A DNA stretch of 64,000 nucleotides, from contig NZ_CP193755.1 of NCBI RefSeq assembly GCF_050847355.1, positions 2,852,001 through 2,916,000 of the forward strand. The letters run 5' to 3'. Positions 48,200 to 58,751 of this stretch are shown here, piece after piece (the stretch's first letter is position 1; each line of letters opens with the position of its first letter). Under the pieces are notes generated by a model, which saw only the letters and a list, made by a program, of their open reading frames with translations, made no database searches and had not been told where the DNA came from. Source of the stretch: Limimaricola sp027213785. GTDB taxonomy: Bacteria > Pseudomonadota > Alphaproteobacteria > Rhodobacterales > Rhodobacteraceae. The translations under genes and the position numbers were made by a program.

Positions 48200-49098
48200 C
48201 AGAACTGCGCCTTCAGATCCATGCCCTCGTAGAGGGAGGCGACCTCGTCATAGCCATTATACATCAACGTGTCCTGCCGCGACGAGAACAGCCCGCCGCC
48301 GATGCGCCGCTCGGTCGCCTGGCTCCAGCGCGGATGGTCGACGGTAGGGTTCACATTGGCATAGAAGCCGTATTCCGAGGGCGCGAGGCTGTTCCAGGTC
48401 GTGACGGGCTCTTCCTCCACCAGCGAGATCCGCACGATCGACTTGATCGACTTGAACCCGTATTTCCATGGCACCACGAGCCGGATCGGCGCGCCGTTCT
48501 GCTTGGGCATCGGCTGGTCATAAAGCCCGGTCGCCATGATGGTCAGCGGGTGCATCGCCTCGTCGAGCCTGAGCCCCTCAACATAGGGAAAGTCGAGCAC
48601 GCCGCGGCGCACCCCGGGCATGTTCTCAGGCTGCACCGCCGTCTCGAAGGCAACGTAGCGGGCCTCGGGCTGCACGCCCGCCCGATCAAGGATGTCCTTG
48701 AGCTCGATCCCCTGCCACGGCACCACCATCGACCAGGCCTCGACGCAGCGCAGGCGGTAGAGACGGTCTTCGACCGCGAGCCCGCCGATCAGCTCGGCGA
48801 GAGGATAGGTGCCCGGATTGTCGACGAGCCCGTCCACGGTCACCTGCCAGTCCGTGGTGTCGAGCGCCTCGGCATTCTTGGCCGGATCGGCCTTGCCGGT
48901 GCCGAACTCGTAGTAGTTGTTGTAGGTGGTGATCTCCTCGAAGCTGTTGGGCTCGAGAGCCTCCTGCGCCCCGACCGGCCCGGCAAGACCGCCAAGGCCC
49001 AGCGCCCCTGCCCCGGCCATGATCTGACGGCGATCCAGGAACAGGCCGCGCGGTGTCGCGTCGGCGCGTGTCAGGTCGTTGGTCCAGCGATAGGCCAT
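48199..49098 (-). CDS. msrP: Protein-methionine-sulfoxide reductase catalytic subunit
   Basis: Periplasmic molybdopterin enzyme of 299 residues reducing methionine sulfoxide in exported proteins. A Tat signal is present (LFLDRRQIMAGAGALGLGGL). The molybdenum-ligand Cys is in RLRCVEAWSMVVPWQG near residue 140, and GAPIRLVVPWKYGFKSIKSI is family-typical. A GGAGAGAGCCCG ribosome-binding site precedes the ATG. It works with the heme subunit MsrQ encoded directly downstream. Confidence 0.96.
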   Translation of the reverse strand: MAYRWTNDLTRADATPRGLFLDRRQIMAGAGALGLGGLAGPVGAQEALEPNSFEEITTYNNYYEFGTGKADPAKNAEALDTTDWQVTVDGLVDNPGTYPLAELIGGLAVEDRLYRLRCVEAWSMVVPWQGIELKDILDRAGVQPEARYVAFETAVQPENMPGVRRGVLDFPYVEGLRLDEAMHPLTIMATGLYDQPMPKQNGAPIRLVVPWKYGFKSIKSIVRISLVEEEPVTTWNSLAPSEYGFYANVNPTVDHPRWSQATERRIGGGLFSSRQDTLMYNGYDEVASLYEGMDLKAQF

Positions 49099-49249
49099 CG
49101 GGCTCTCTCCTCGGTCGGGCAGGGTTCGACATAGACACGTTCTAGACCGCGAACATGTTTCGCAGCGTCACGATGGCGTTGAAACACCGGCGAAACCCGT
49201 AATCTGGGATGAAAACCGCGTGACCCGGCCGAGAGGCTCCGGCACGCAA

Positions 49250-49279
49250 AGGCCCCGGCGGATCGCTCCGCCGGGGCCT
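49250..49279 (-). terminator. clpB terminator
   Basis: Perfect 13-base arms AGGCCCCGGCGGA and TCCGCCGGGGCCT around TCGC. On the minus strand it is followed by TTTGCG, 21 bases after the clpB stop. Strong hairpin, short T-run. Confidence 0.85.
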
Positions 49280-49299
49280 GCTCACACGGTACGCGCGGA

Positions 49300-51915
<2,616 letters not shown>

Positions 51916-51990
51916 CTGTCTCTCCTTGTTGAAGCGCCCGGTCCCGGGCGCCCGCTCCAGCGGCGCGCCCCTGTCGGGCCTCAGGGGGAA

Positions 51991-52019
51991 AAATGGGAGG
52001 GGCGGCGCCGTTGCGCAAG
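51991..52019 (-). promoter_or_regulatory. Heat-shock (sigma-32-like) promoter of clpB
   Basis: On the minus strand CTTGCGC, 15 bases, then CCCATTT, close to the RpoH consensus CTTGAA and CCCATNT. It lies 76 bases before the clpB start, the expected distance. This is a known pattern for clpB in proteobacteria. Confidence 0.65.
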
Positions 52020-52031
52020 TATCACAGTCGC

Positions 52032-52065
52032 AAAAAGGGCCATCGGAGCGCGCTCCGATGGCCCT
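52032..52065 (-). terminator. Rho-independent terminator after the small membrane protein
   Basis: A perfect 15-base stem, AGGGCCATCGGAGCG and CGCTCCGATGGCCCT, followed on the minus strand by TTTTTG. It ends the 120-residue membrane protein transcript 22 bases after its stop and insulates it from clpB. Confidence 0.9.
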
Positions 52066-52087
52066 GTTGTCAATGACTTGGGCTCGA

Positions 52088-52450
52088 TCACTCCGATGGC
52101 GGGACCGGGTCGAGGCCGCCATCATCATCGACATTGTCGAAATCCGGCTCGCCGGCCTCGTCGCTGTCGGTATCGGCCACGCTCGGACGCACGTTGTCGT
52201 CGGGGGTCTGCGGCTCGGCGTCGTCGGTCAGCGCATCGTCGATGATCGCGTCGTCGGGCTCGGCATCGCCGGTTTCACCCACGCGATCGGGGGTCTCGCT
52301 CGGCACCTCGAGCGGGGCGGTGTCGAACTCCTCGGCCTCCTCGGCGCGGAACCAGCCGCCCAGCACGAGGAAGATGACGAGGAGGATGAATCCCATCGGG
52401 ATCATCACGTAGATCAGGGCGCGGCGCGAGCTGCGGGGCTTGTCGGCCAT
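52088..52450 (-). CDS. Single-pass membrane protein with acidic tail, unknown function
   Basis: Small protein of 120 residues. It begins MADKPRSSRRALIYVMIPMG, giving a basic cytoplasmic end and one helix (residues about 11-32, VMIPMGFILLVIFLVLGGWF). The rest is a strongly acidic, disordered tail rich in Asp/Glu. AAGGAGACCGAC precedes the ATG. It has its own strong terminator. The function is unknown; the layout suggests an inner-membrane anchor with a periplasmic acidic tail. Confidence 0.75.
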   Translation of the reverse strand: MADKPRSSRRALIYVMIPMGFILLVIFLVLGGWFRAEEAEEFDTAPLEVPSETPDRVGETGDAEPDDAIIDDALTDDAEPQTPDDNVRPSVADTDSDEAGEPDFDNVDDDGGLDPVPPSE

Positions 52451-52599
52451 GTCGGTCTCCTTGGCTTGGCCGCCCAAGCGGCCCGTTCCCAAGCGCAACG
52501 CGGCTTTGCCCTCGGCGTTCCCGACCCCGCGCTTGACCTGCCCGCCGCGCGCGCGTCAAAAGCGCGCGACCCCCCCCCTCGGACCCCCGGAGCGCCGCC

Positions 52600-53331
52600 A
52601 TGACCAACCAAGCCCCCGCCGATGACCGCCTGATCGTCGCCATCGACCGCCCGGACGCGCTGTCCGGGCTGCAACTCGCCGAACAACTCGGCGACGCGGT
52701 CTCCTTCTACAAGATCGGGCTGGGCATGCTGACGGGTGGCGGCCTCGCGCTGGCGCGCGAGCTCAAGGATGAGCATGGCAAGCGCATCTTCCTCGACATG
52801 AAGCTGTTCGACATCGGCGCGACGGTCGAGGCGGCGGTGCGCGGGCTGGCGCAGTTCGATCTCGACTTCCTGACCGTGCATGGCGACCCGCATGTGGTGC
52901 GCGCCGCGCGCGAAGGCGCGGGCGGCAGGCAGACCCGGATCCTCGCCGTGACGATCCTGACCTCGCTCGACCGCGACGATCTCGATGCAGGGATGATGCG
53001 CGCTGGCACGGTGGCCGAGATGGTGGTCGAGCGCGCCGCCCGCGCGCTCGAAGCCGGGGCCGATGGCGTCATCGCCAGCCCGCAGGAAGCCGCGGCGATC
53101 CGCTCGCTGCCCGAAGCGCGCGACAAGCTCATCGTGACACCCGGCGTACGACCGGTGGGCGCGGCGCTCGGTGATCAGAAGCGGGTGATGACGCCGGCGC
53201 AGGCGATCGCGGCGGGAGCCGACCATGTCGTGGTGGGCCGACCGATCTGGCAGGCGGATAACCCCCGCGCCGCCGCGCAGGCGATCCTGCAGGAAATGGT
53301 ATCCGCGCAGGCACGCACCCCCAACACCTAG
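52600..53331 (+). CDS. pyrF: Orotidine 5'-phosphate decarboxylase
   Basis: Last step of UMP synthesis, 243 residues. The catalytic motif FLDMKLFDIGATV (Asp-x-Lys-x-x-Asp) lies near residue 65, and IVTPGVRPVGAALGDQKRVM and GADHVVVGRPIW near the end bind the phosphate. The N-terminus DDRLIVAIDRPDALSG is normal. The ribosome-binding site is weak (CGGAGCGCC). No neighbour is in the pyrimidine pathway, as is common in alphaproteobacteria. Confidence 0.96.
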   Translation: MTNQAPADDRLIVAIDRPDALSGLQLAEQLGDAVSFYKIGLGMLTGGGLALARELKDEHGKRIFLDMKLFDIGATVEAAVRGLAQFDLDFLTVHGDPHVVRAAREGAGGRQTRILAVTILTSLDRDDLDAGMMRAGTVAEMVVERAARALEAGADGVIASPQEAAAIRSLPEARDKLIVTPGVRPVGAALGDQKRVMTPAQAIAAGADHVVVGRPIWQADNPRAAAQAILQEMVSAQARTPNT

Positions 53332-53443
53332 GGGATTCAATTTCCTCGAAAAATGAATCGAAGAGTCTTCGCGGCCACAGGGAACCGAAATCGCGTTTTG
53401 TCGGTTGACGATCCAGAAAAAGCGAGCAGCGGAGACACTTCGA

Positions 53444-53656
53444 ATGCAGACCATCAGACTCGGCGACGTGCGTTACAACGCCCAGATCGGTGCCTTCGAG
53501 GCGCGCGTGGACGTGGACCGCAACGGCACCACCTATCGTTACCCCTGTCAGGTGGCCGGGCCGATCGACATGGATGCCGGTCATGTGCGCGCCGGGCTGA
53601 CCCGTCACGCGATGCGCATGTCCGACAGCGGCGCCTCGCTCTGGTCGCATCTCTGA
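53444..53656 (+). CDS. Small conserved hypothetical protein
   Basis: A 70-residue protein starting MQTIRLGDVRYNAQIGAFEA and ending SDSGASLWSHL. The first ATG is preceded by GGAG ten bases upstream; a longer frame has no better site. No membrane segment or known motif is seen. It lies alone between pyrF and a bidirectional terminator. Function unknown. Confidence 0.6.
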   Translation: MQTIRLGDVRYNAQIGAFEARVDVDRNGTTYRYPCQVAGPIDMDAGHVRAGLTRHAMRMSDSGASLWSHL

Positions 53657-53680
53657 ACGCACTGCCTCACCGCATGCGAA

Positions 53681-53706
53681 AAAGGCCCGCCATTCGGCGG
53701 GCCTTT
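53681..53706. terminator. Bidirectional terminator between convergent genes
   Basis: AAAGGCCCGCC and GGCGGGCCTTT pair over 11 bases around ATTC. It has an A-run on one side and TTT on the other, so it can serve both the plus-strand small gene and the minus-strand dadA-type gene. Confidence 0.88.
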
Positions 53707-53725
53707 CGAGTCTGCGGCGATACCC

Positions 53726-54967
53726 TCAGGCCGCCTTCGGCACCAATGCTCCGAAGACGCGGGGGGCATCCCCCTCGCCCACTGTTTCGCCCAGCGCCTC
53801 GGCGGTCGCCGCCGATAGCGTCCAGCCAAGATGGCCGTGGCCGGTGTTGTAGAACACGCGGGGGTGCCGGCCCGCACCAACCTTCGGCATCATGTTCGGC
53901 ATCATCGGTCGCAGCCCGGCCCAAGGCACGCAATGCTCGGTCGAAACGCCGGGGAACAGCCGCTCGACCCAGTCGACCAGCGGCTTTACCCGATCCGAAC
54001 GGATGTCGCGGTTGTAACCGTTGAACTCGGCCGTCCCCGCCACGCGGAACCGGTCCTCTCCCAGACGCGAGGTAACGATCTTCGCCTTGTCATCGAGCAG
54101 CGAGACATAGGGCGCGGCGGCCCGGCTCGCCGCATCGCGCAGGTTCACGGTGATCGAATAGCCCTTTACCGGGTAGATGTTCACCCGGTCGCCAAGCTTC
54201 GCGGCGATCGCCCGCGAGCCGACGCCGGCGCAGACCACGACGCCGTCGAAGCGTTCGGGCTCGCCGGCAGTGACGGTGACGCCATCATTCCCGGCACGCA
54301 CATCCGTGATCTCGGTCCCCATCCGGAACCGCACACCCTGCCCCGCCAGCCAATCTGCGAGACCGGTGGTGAACTTGTGGATGTCGCCGGTAGAGTCGCT
54401 TTCGGTGACGAAGCCGCCGGTGAGCGGCCCGGTCAGCTGCGGCACACGTGCGCGCACCTCGTCAGGGCTCAGCTCGTCACGCCGCAGCCCGCCCTGCGCC
54501 AGAAGCTTGTTGACCCGCCGCCCATCGGCGAGGTCCTTCTCGGTCTGGTAGAAATGCACGATGGTGGCGGGCGAGAAGTCGAAATCGATCCCCGCCGTCT
54601 CGGCCATCTCACGCATCCCGGCCCGCGCCGCGATGGCGAGCTTCGTGGTCGCGATGGTATTGGCCTCGTAGTTGCGGATCTGCCCGAGGAACTCGGCCAT
54701 CCAGCTCAGCTTGTGCCACGACGGCTTGGGATTCACCGATAGCGGGGCATCGGGTTTCAGCAGCCACTTCGTGCCCTTGAGTACGGTGGCCCAGCGGTTC
54801 CAGACCTCGGCGTTCGAAGCCGAAAGCTGGCCACCATTGGCAAAGCTCGTCTCCATCGCGGCATAGCGCTGCCGGTCGAAGACGGTGACCTCGTGGCCCC
54901 GTTTCCACAATGAATAGGCGGTGGTGACACCGGTGATCCCGGCGCCCAAGACGGCGTAATGCGGCAT
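53726..54967 (-). CDS. dadA: FAD-dependent D-amino-acid dehydrogenase (DadA-type)
   Basis: Membrane-associated flavoprotein of 413 residues, oxidatively deaminating small D-amino acids (or glycine, by family analogy). The FAD-binding GXGXXG is in HYAVLGAGITGVTTAYSLWKRGHEVTVF at the N-terminus, with the RYAAMETSFANGGQLSASNAEVW block typical of DadA. The C-terminal GLRPMMPNMMPKVG and FYNTGHGHLGWTLSAATAE are FAD-binding. The ATG at 54967 is preceded by GGAGCAGGCCAT. A tandem glycine riboswitch lies directly upstream, suggesting that the physiological substrate pool includes glycine. Confidence 0.93.
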   Translation of the reverse strand: MPHYAVLGAGITGVTTAYSLWKRGHEVTVFDRQRYAAMETSFANGGQLSASNAEVWNRWATVLKGTKWLLKPDAPLSVNPKPSWHKLSWMAEFLGQIRNYEANTIATTKLAIAARAGMREMAETAGIDFDFSPATIVHFYQTEKDLADGRRVNKLLAQGGLRRDELSPDEVRARVPQLTGPLTGGFVTESDSTGDIHKFTTGLADWLAGQGVRFRMGTEITDVRAGNDGVTVTAGEPERFDGVVVCAGVGSRAIAAKLGDRVNIYPVKGYSITVNLRDAASRAAAPYVSLLDDKAKIVTSRLGEDRFRVAGTAEFNGYNRDIRSDRVKPLVDWVERLFPGVSTEHCVPWAGLRPMMPNMMPKVGAGRHPRVFYNTGHGHLGWTLSAATAEALGETVGEGDAPRVFGALVPKAA

Positions 54968-54989
54968 ATGGCCTGCTCCAGCGCGCCCC

Positions 54990-55180
54990 TTCCGTCCCTG
55001 GTGCCTGAGAGCTTCGTCGCCCCCCGCATCATGCGGATCGCGACTTTCCCCTTCGGCGGGCCTCGCGGCCTCTCTCCGGATGTCATGCGGCCCGACCGGT
55101 CCTTTTGCCTGAGAGATCGCGGGGCGCGCGACTGCTCCTTCGGCGGCGGACCGTCCCGCTCTCTCCCGGCAGGACCGTTT
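54990..55180 (-). ncRNA. Tandem glycine riboswitch upstream of the dadA-type gene
   Basis: Two consecutive glycine aptamers are read on the minus strand. The first (about 55180-55090) has CGGGAGAGAG, CGCCGAAGGAGCA and CTCTCAGGCAAAAGGACCG. The second (about 55080-54990) has CCGGAGAGAGG, CGCCGAAGGGGAAA and GCTCTCAGGCACCAGGGACG. This matches the gcvT-type double aptamer with a short linker, about 20 bases before the start codon. It probably acts on the dadA-type gene, by translation or termination control; the mode is not evident. Boundaries are approximate. Confidence 0.93.
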
Positions 55181-55363
55181 CCTATAGGAAACATACGGCA
55201 AGCGAGATCGTTCCGCCAGAGCATACCGCACAGAATTCCTTCGGGCCGCACGAAATGCGTGACATTTCCGCCGCCGCGCTTGCAACTGCCCGGAATCACG
55301 CCGATCCTCCGAGGTGACAGGGCCGATGGGATCGGCGACACGCCGCGCAGGGAGGAGGGCGAG

Positions 55364-56128
55364 GTGGAAAATCCGAAGAACCAGTTCAAGGCAGCCCTGC
55401 GAGAGGGGCGCCAGCAGATCGGCCTGTGGAACATGATCACCGGGCCGCTGGTACCCGAGGCGCTGTCGGGGCTGGGCTATGACTGGGTGGTGATCGACAC
55501 CGAGCATTCGCCCACCGATGTCTCCGACGTGCTGCCGGCGCTGCAGGCGATGGCGGCCGAGCCCGGCACCTCGGCCGTGGTGCGGCCCGCCTGGAACGAC
55601 CCGGTCCTGATCAAGCGGCTTCTGGATTTCGGCGCGCAGTCGCTGCTCATTCCTTACGTGCAATCGGCCGAGGAAGCGCGCGCGGCCGTCGCCGCCACCC
55701 GCTACCCGCCGGTCGGCATGCGCGGCGTCGCCGGGCTGCACCGCGCGACGCGCTATGGCCGGATCGGCGACTACATGGCCCATGCGCATGAAGAGACCTG
55801 CGTACTGGTGCAGGTCGAAACCCGAACCGCGCTCGACCGGCTGGAGGAGGTCGCCGGGGTCGAGGGCATCGACGGCGTGTTCATCGGCCCCGCCGATCTC
55901 GCGGCCAGCCTCGGCCATCCGGGGCGGCAGGACCACCCGGAGGTCGTCGAAGCGATCATGGGCGCGATCGACCGGCTCGGCGCGATGGGCGTGCCGGCGG
56001 GCATCCTGACCCTCGACGACGCCTTCGCGCGCCGCTGCATGGAGCGCGGCACCCGCTTCACCGCCGTCGGCATCGACGCCGCGCTCATGCTGACGAGCGC
56101 GCGCGATCTGCTGGCGCGGTTCCGCTAG
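55364..56128 (+). CDS. HpcH/HpaI-family aldolase
   Basis: Class II pyruvate-type aldolase of 254 residues, related to 4-hydroxy-2-oxoheptanedioate and 2-dehydro-3-deoxyglucarate aldolases. Blocks seen: WVVIDTEHSPTDVSDVL near residue 45, GVAGLHRATRYG, VQVETRTALDRLEEVAGV (metal-binding Glu), and GVFIGPADLAASLGHPG (metal-binding Asp). The GTG at 55364 follows GGGAGGAGGGCGAG. It runs divergently from dadA and its riboswitch. The natural substrate is not clear. Its stop shares CTAG with the convergent NUDIX gene. Confidence 0.9.
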   Translation: MENPKNQFKAALREGRQQIGLWNMITGPLVPEALSGLGYDWVVIDTEHSPTDVSDVLPALQAMAAEPGTSAVVRPAWNDPVLIKRLLDFGAQSLLIPYVQSAEEARAAVAATRYPPVGMRGVAGLHRATRYGRIGDYMAHAHEETCVLVQVETRTALDRLEEVAGVEGIDGVFIGPADLAASLGHPGRQDHPEVVEAIMGAIDRLGAMGVPAGILTLDDAFARRCMERGTRFTAVGIDAALMLTSARDLLARFR

Positions 56129-56562
56129 AGCCCGCGCCAGAGCCTGAGCCGCGCCTGCAAGGCAGGCACCGCGTCGGGCGCGGCCAGGAACGCCTCGGGC
56201 GTCATCAGTGACCAGCCCTGCCCCTCGTCACCGAAGACGATCTCCGCCTCGGCCGTGGTCGCCATGCGCAGCACGTAGAACCAGACGAGGCCGGGGCGAG
56301 TGGCGCTGTCGAAGCTGCGCCGCCAGAGCATCCTGGCACGGCCCATCTCCAACCCCACCTCCTCGCGCATCTCGCGCGCCAGCGTCGCCTCCGGGCTCTC
56401 GATGCCCTCGCGCCCGCCGCCCGGGAAATCCAGCGCGCCGGGAAAGCTGATGTCGGGCCGGTCGTCGCGCCGGATCACCAGCAGGCGATCGCCCAGAAAC
56501 AGCGCCGCCTTCGCGCCGTCGAAGCTTTCGCCGCCCCATGCGGGACTGTATGATGTTGCCAT
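56125..56562 (-). CDS. NUDIX hydrolase
   Basis: Hydrolase of nucleoside diphosphate-linked compounds, 145 residues. The complete NUDIX box is GREGIESPEATLAREMREEVGL (positions about 60-82), all catalytic Glu residues intact. The ATG at 56562 overlaps the divergent dinB ATG in a shared CATG, so no separate intergenic promoter exists. A longer in-frame upstream start would lie inside dinB. The substrate is not predictable; the dinB neighbour is suggestive of nucleotide-pool cleaning but not proof. Confidence 0.85.
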   Translation of the reverse strand: MATSYSPAWGGESFDGAKAALFLGDRLLVIRRDDRPDISFPGALDFPGGGREGIESPEATLAREMREEVGLEMGRARMLWRRSFDSATRPGLVWFYVLRMATTAEAEIVFGDEGQGWSLMTPEAFLAAPDAVPALQARLRLWRGL

Positions 56563-57817
56563 GCCGTCCCTCTGCCGCGCCTGTCTCACTGCCTTCGACG
56601 AGGCGGGCAAACGCTGCCCCGCCTGCCGGTCCCCACGCGTCACATCCCATCCGGAGCTGTTCACGCTGTCCATCGCGCACATGGATTGCGACGCCTTCTT
56701 CGCCAGCGTCGAGAAGCGCGACAACCCCGATCTGGTCGATAAGCCGGTGATCGTCGGCGGCGGCAGGCGTGGCGTCGTCTCGACCGCCTGCTATCTCGCC
56801 CGGATCAGGGGCGTGAAATCGGCGATGCCGATGTTCCAGGCGCTCAAGCTCTGCCCGGAGGCGGTGGTGGTGAAGCCGCGATTCGAGGCCTATTCCGAGG
56901 CCTCGCGCGCGATCCGCGCGATGATGGAGGAGCTGACCCCCGCGATCGAGCCGCTCTCGCTCGATGAGGCGTTTCTCGACCTCACCGGGACCGAGCGGCT
57001 GCACGGCGCACCGCCCGCTGTGATGCTGGCGCGGCTGACGAAGCGGATGCAGGACGAGCTGGGCCTCACCGGCTCGGTCGGCCTGTCGCACAACAAGTTT
57101 CTCGCCAAGATGGCCAGCGATTTCGACAAGCCGCGCGGCTTTTCGGTGATCGGCAAGGCGGAAACCCTCGACCTGCTGGCTCCCAAGCCGATCGGCCTGA
57201 TCTGGGGCGTCGGGCCGCAGGCGCAGGCCAGCCTCGACGCCGTCGGCATCCGCACCTTCGAGGACGTGCTGCGCTGGGAGCTGTCGGATCTGGTGCGACG
57301 CTTCGGCGGGCTGGGAGAGCGGATCTACCACCTCGCGCGCGGCGAGGATCGCAGGCGGGTCAGCCCGCACGAGCCGGTCAAGGGCATCTCCAACGAAACC
57401 ACCTTCGAGGCCGACACCAAGGACCCCGAGATCCTCGACGGGCATATCTGGCGCATGGCCGAAAAGGTGTCGTCGCGCGCCAAGGCGAAGGATCTCGTGG
57501 GCCGCGTCGTCACGCTCAAGCTCAAGCGCGCCGATCACACGCTGCTGACCCGCCGCCTCAGCCTGCGCGCACCGACCCAGATCGCCGACACGCTCTACCG
57601 CACCGCGCGCGGGCTGTTCGACGGGCGCGGCGAAAGCGGTGCCTACCGGCTCCTGGGCGTCGGGCTGTCGGAGCTGTCACCGGCGGCGACCGCGCCCTCC
57701 GAGGCGGATCTGCTCGATCCGGGTCGCGCCGCGCGGGAACGGGCCGAGCGGGCGGCGGATGCGATCCGCGCGCGCTTCGGCGCCGAGGCGATCCTCAAGG
57801 GCCGGGCGCTGCGCTAG
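56561..57817 (+). CDS. dinB: DNA polymerase IV with N-terminal zinc-ribbon-like extension
   Basis: Error-prone Y-family polymerase of 418 residues for translesion synthesis. The N-terminal ~25 residues carry two CxxC pairs (CRAC and CPACR), resembling a zinc ribbon. The catalytic core follows: AHMDCDAFFASVEKRDNPDL, KSAMPMFQALKLCP, and the second acidic site IEPLSLDEAFLDLTGTERL. The little-finger/C-terminal part has VKGISNETTFEADTKD and ends KGRALR. The start codon shares CATG with the divergent NUDIX gene and the stop shares CTAG with the convergent lytic transglycosylase gene. No LexA box could be defined. Confidence 0.93.
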   Translation: MPSLCRACLTAFDEAGKRCPACRSPRVTSHPELFTLSIAHMDCDAFFASVEKRDNPDLVDKPVIVGGGRRGVVSTACYLARIRGVKSAMPMFQALKLCPEAVVVKPRFEAYSEASRAIRAMMEELTPAIEPLSLDEAFLDLTGTERLHGAPPAVMLARLTKRMQDELGLTGSVGLSHNKFLAKMASDFDKPRGFSVIGKAETLDLLAPKPIGLIWGVGPQAQASLDAVGIRTFEDVLRWELSDLVRRFGGLGERIYHLARGEDRRRVSPHEPVKGISNETTFEADTKDPEILDGHIWRMAEKVSSRAKAKDLVGRVVTLKLKRADHTLLTRRLSLRAPTQIADTLYRTARGLFDGRGESGAYRLLGVGLSELSPAATAPSEADLLDPGRAARERAERAADAIRARFGAEAILKGRALR

Positions 57818-58701
57818 TTCTTCAGCACCATACAGGAGGCGCCCGCCGCCCGCAGCTTCGCACAGAGCGCCTCGGCCTGGGCCCGGCTTTCGCGACCGAT
57901 CTGGGCGACATGGCGCTGCGCCGGCTGGCCCGGCAGCCGCGAGCGGGTGAATGCGACCTGCTCGGAACCGATCACCTCGCCCGCCTGCCGCCGGATCTGC
58001 GCCACCCTTTTCTCCACCGCACCCCGCCCCGGCGCCGAGGCGAGGATCACGCCCCATGGCAGGATCGGCACCGTGACCCGGAACTGCGCGATACTGCGCC
58101 CCTTGGCCTGTTCCTGACAGGCATCGCGGAACGGCCGCCCCGACGCGAGCGCGAGATCGAGCTTTTCGGGCGGGGCATCGCGCCATTCCAGCGCCGCGTA
58201 GCCGGTGATCGCCTGCACATAGGCCTCGGTCTCGTTGGGCAGCCAGTCATTGCCGGCGAGGAATTTCTCGGCCCGGGCCTCGCCCGCGTTATAGGCGACG
58301 GCGGCAAGGCCAAGGCTGCCGAAACGATCGGTCAGTTCCGCCAGATAGGTGGCCGAGGCAGCCAGCGCCTGAACCGGGTCGAACGGATCGGCCAAGCCGC
58401 GCAGCTTCGCGGTGCCGGGCATGAACTGCGCGATGCCCAGCGCCCCCGCCGGGCTCACCGCGCCCGCGTCGAACAGGCTCTCGCGCCACAGCAGCCGCGC
58501 GAAGAAGCCCACGTCGAGCGCGTTGCGCTCCGCGAAGGTCTCGATCGCGGCGCAGACATCGGGAATGTAGCTGTCGAGCGCGATGCAGGGGCCGCCCGGC
58601 AGGCAGCGTCGTTCGGATGCCTGCACGATCCTTTCCTGCGCCATCAGCGGCGCGGCGGACGAAACGGCCCAGAACACGAGGCAAAACAGGATACGGATCA
58701 T
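57814..58701 (-). CDS. Lytic transglycosylase (SLT domain) with C-terminal SPOR-like region
   Basis: Exported muramidase of 295 residues cleaving peptidoglycan. Signal peptide MIRILFCLVFWAVSSAAPLMAQ. The SLT domain begins FFARLLWRESLFDAGAVSPA (catalytic Glu in RES) and contains GALGIAQFMPGTA and AVAYNAGEARAE, all diagnostic. The C-terminal segment after residue 230 (VEKRVAQIRRQAGEVIG, ALCAKLRAAGASCMVLKN) resembles a SPOR-type domain that binds denuded glycan at division sites. The longer upstream frame overlaps the DASS gene and is discarded. Confidence 0.9.
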   Translation of the reverse strand: MIRILFCLVFWAVSSAAPLMAQERIVQASERRCLPGGPCIALDSYIPDVCAAIETFAERNALDVGFFARLLWRESLFDAGAVSPAGALGIAQFMPGTAKLRGLADPFDPVQALAASATYLAELTDRFGSLGLAAVAYNAGEARAEKFLAGNDWLPNETEAYVQAITGYAALEWRDAPPEKLDLALASGRPFRDACQEQAKGRSIAQFRVTVPILPWGVILASAPGRGAVEKRVAQIRRQAGEVIGSEQVAFTRSRLPGQPAQRHVAQIGRESRAQAEALCAKLRAAGASCMVLKN

Positions 58702-58751
58702 GCGGCCCAGTCTTGCGGGATTCGCGCGCCGAGAGAAATCAACTTCGCGTC

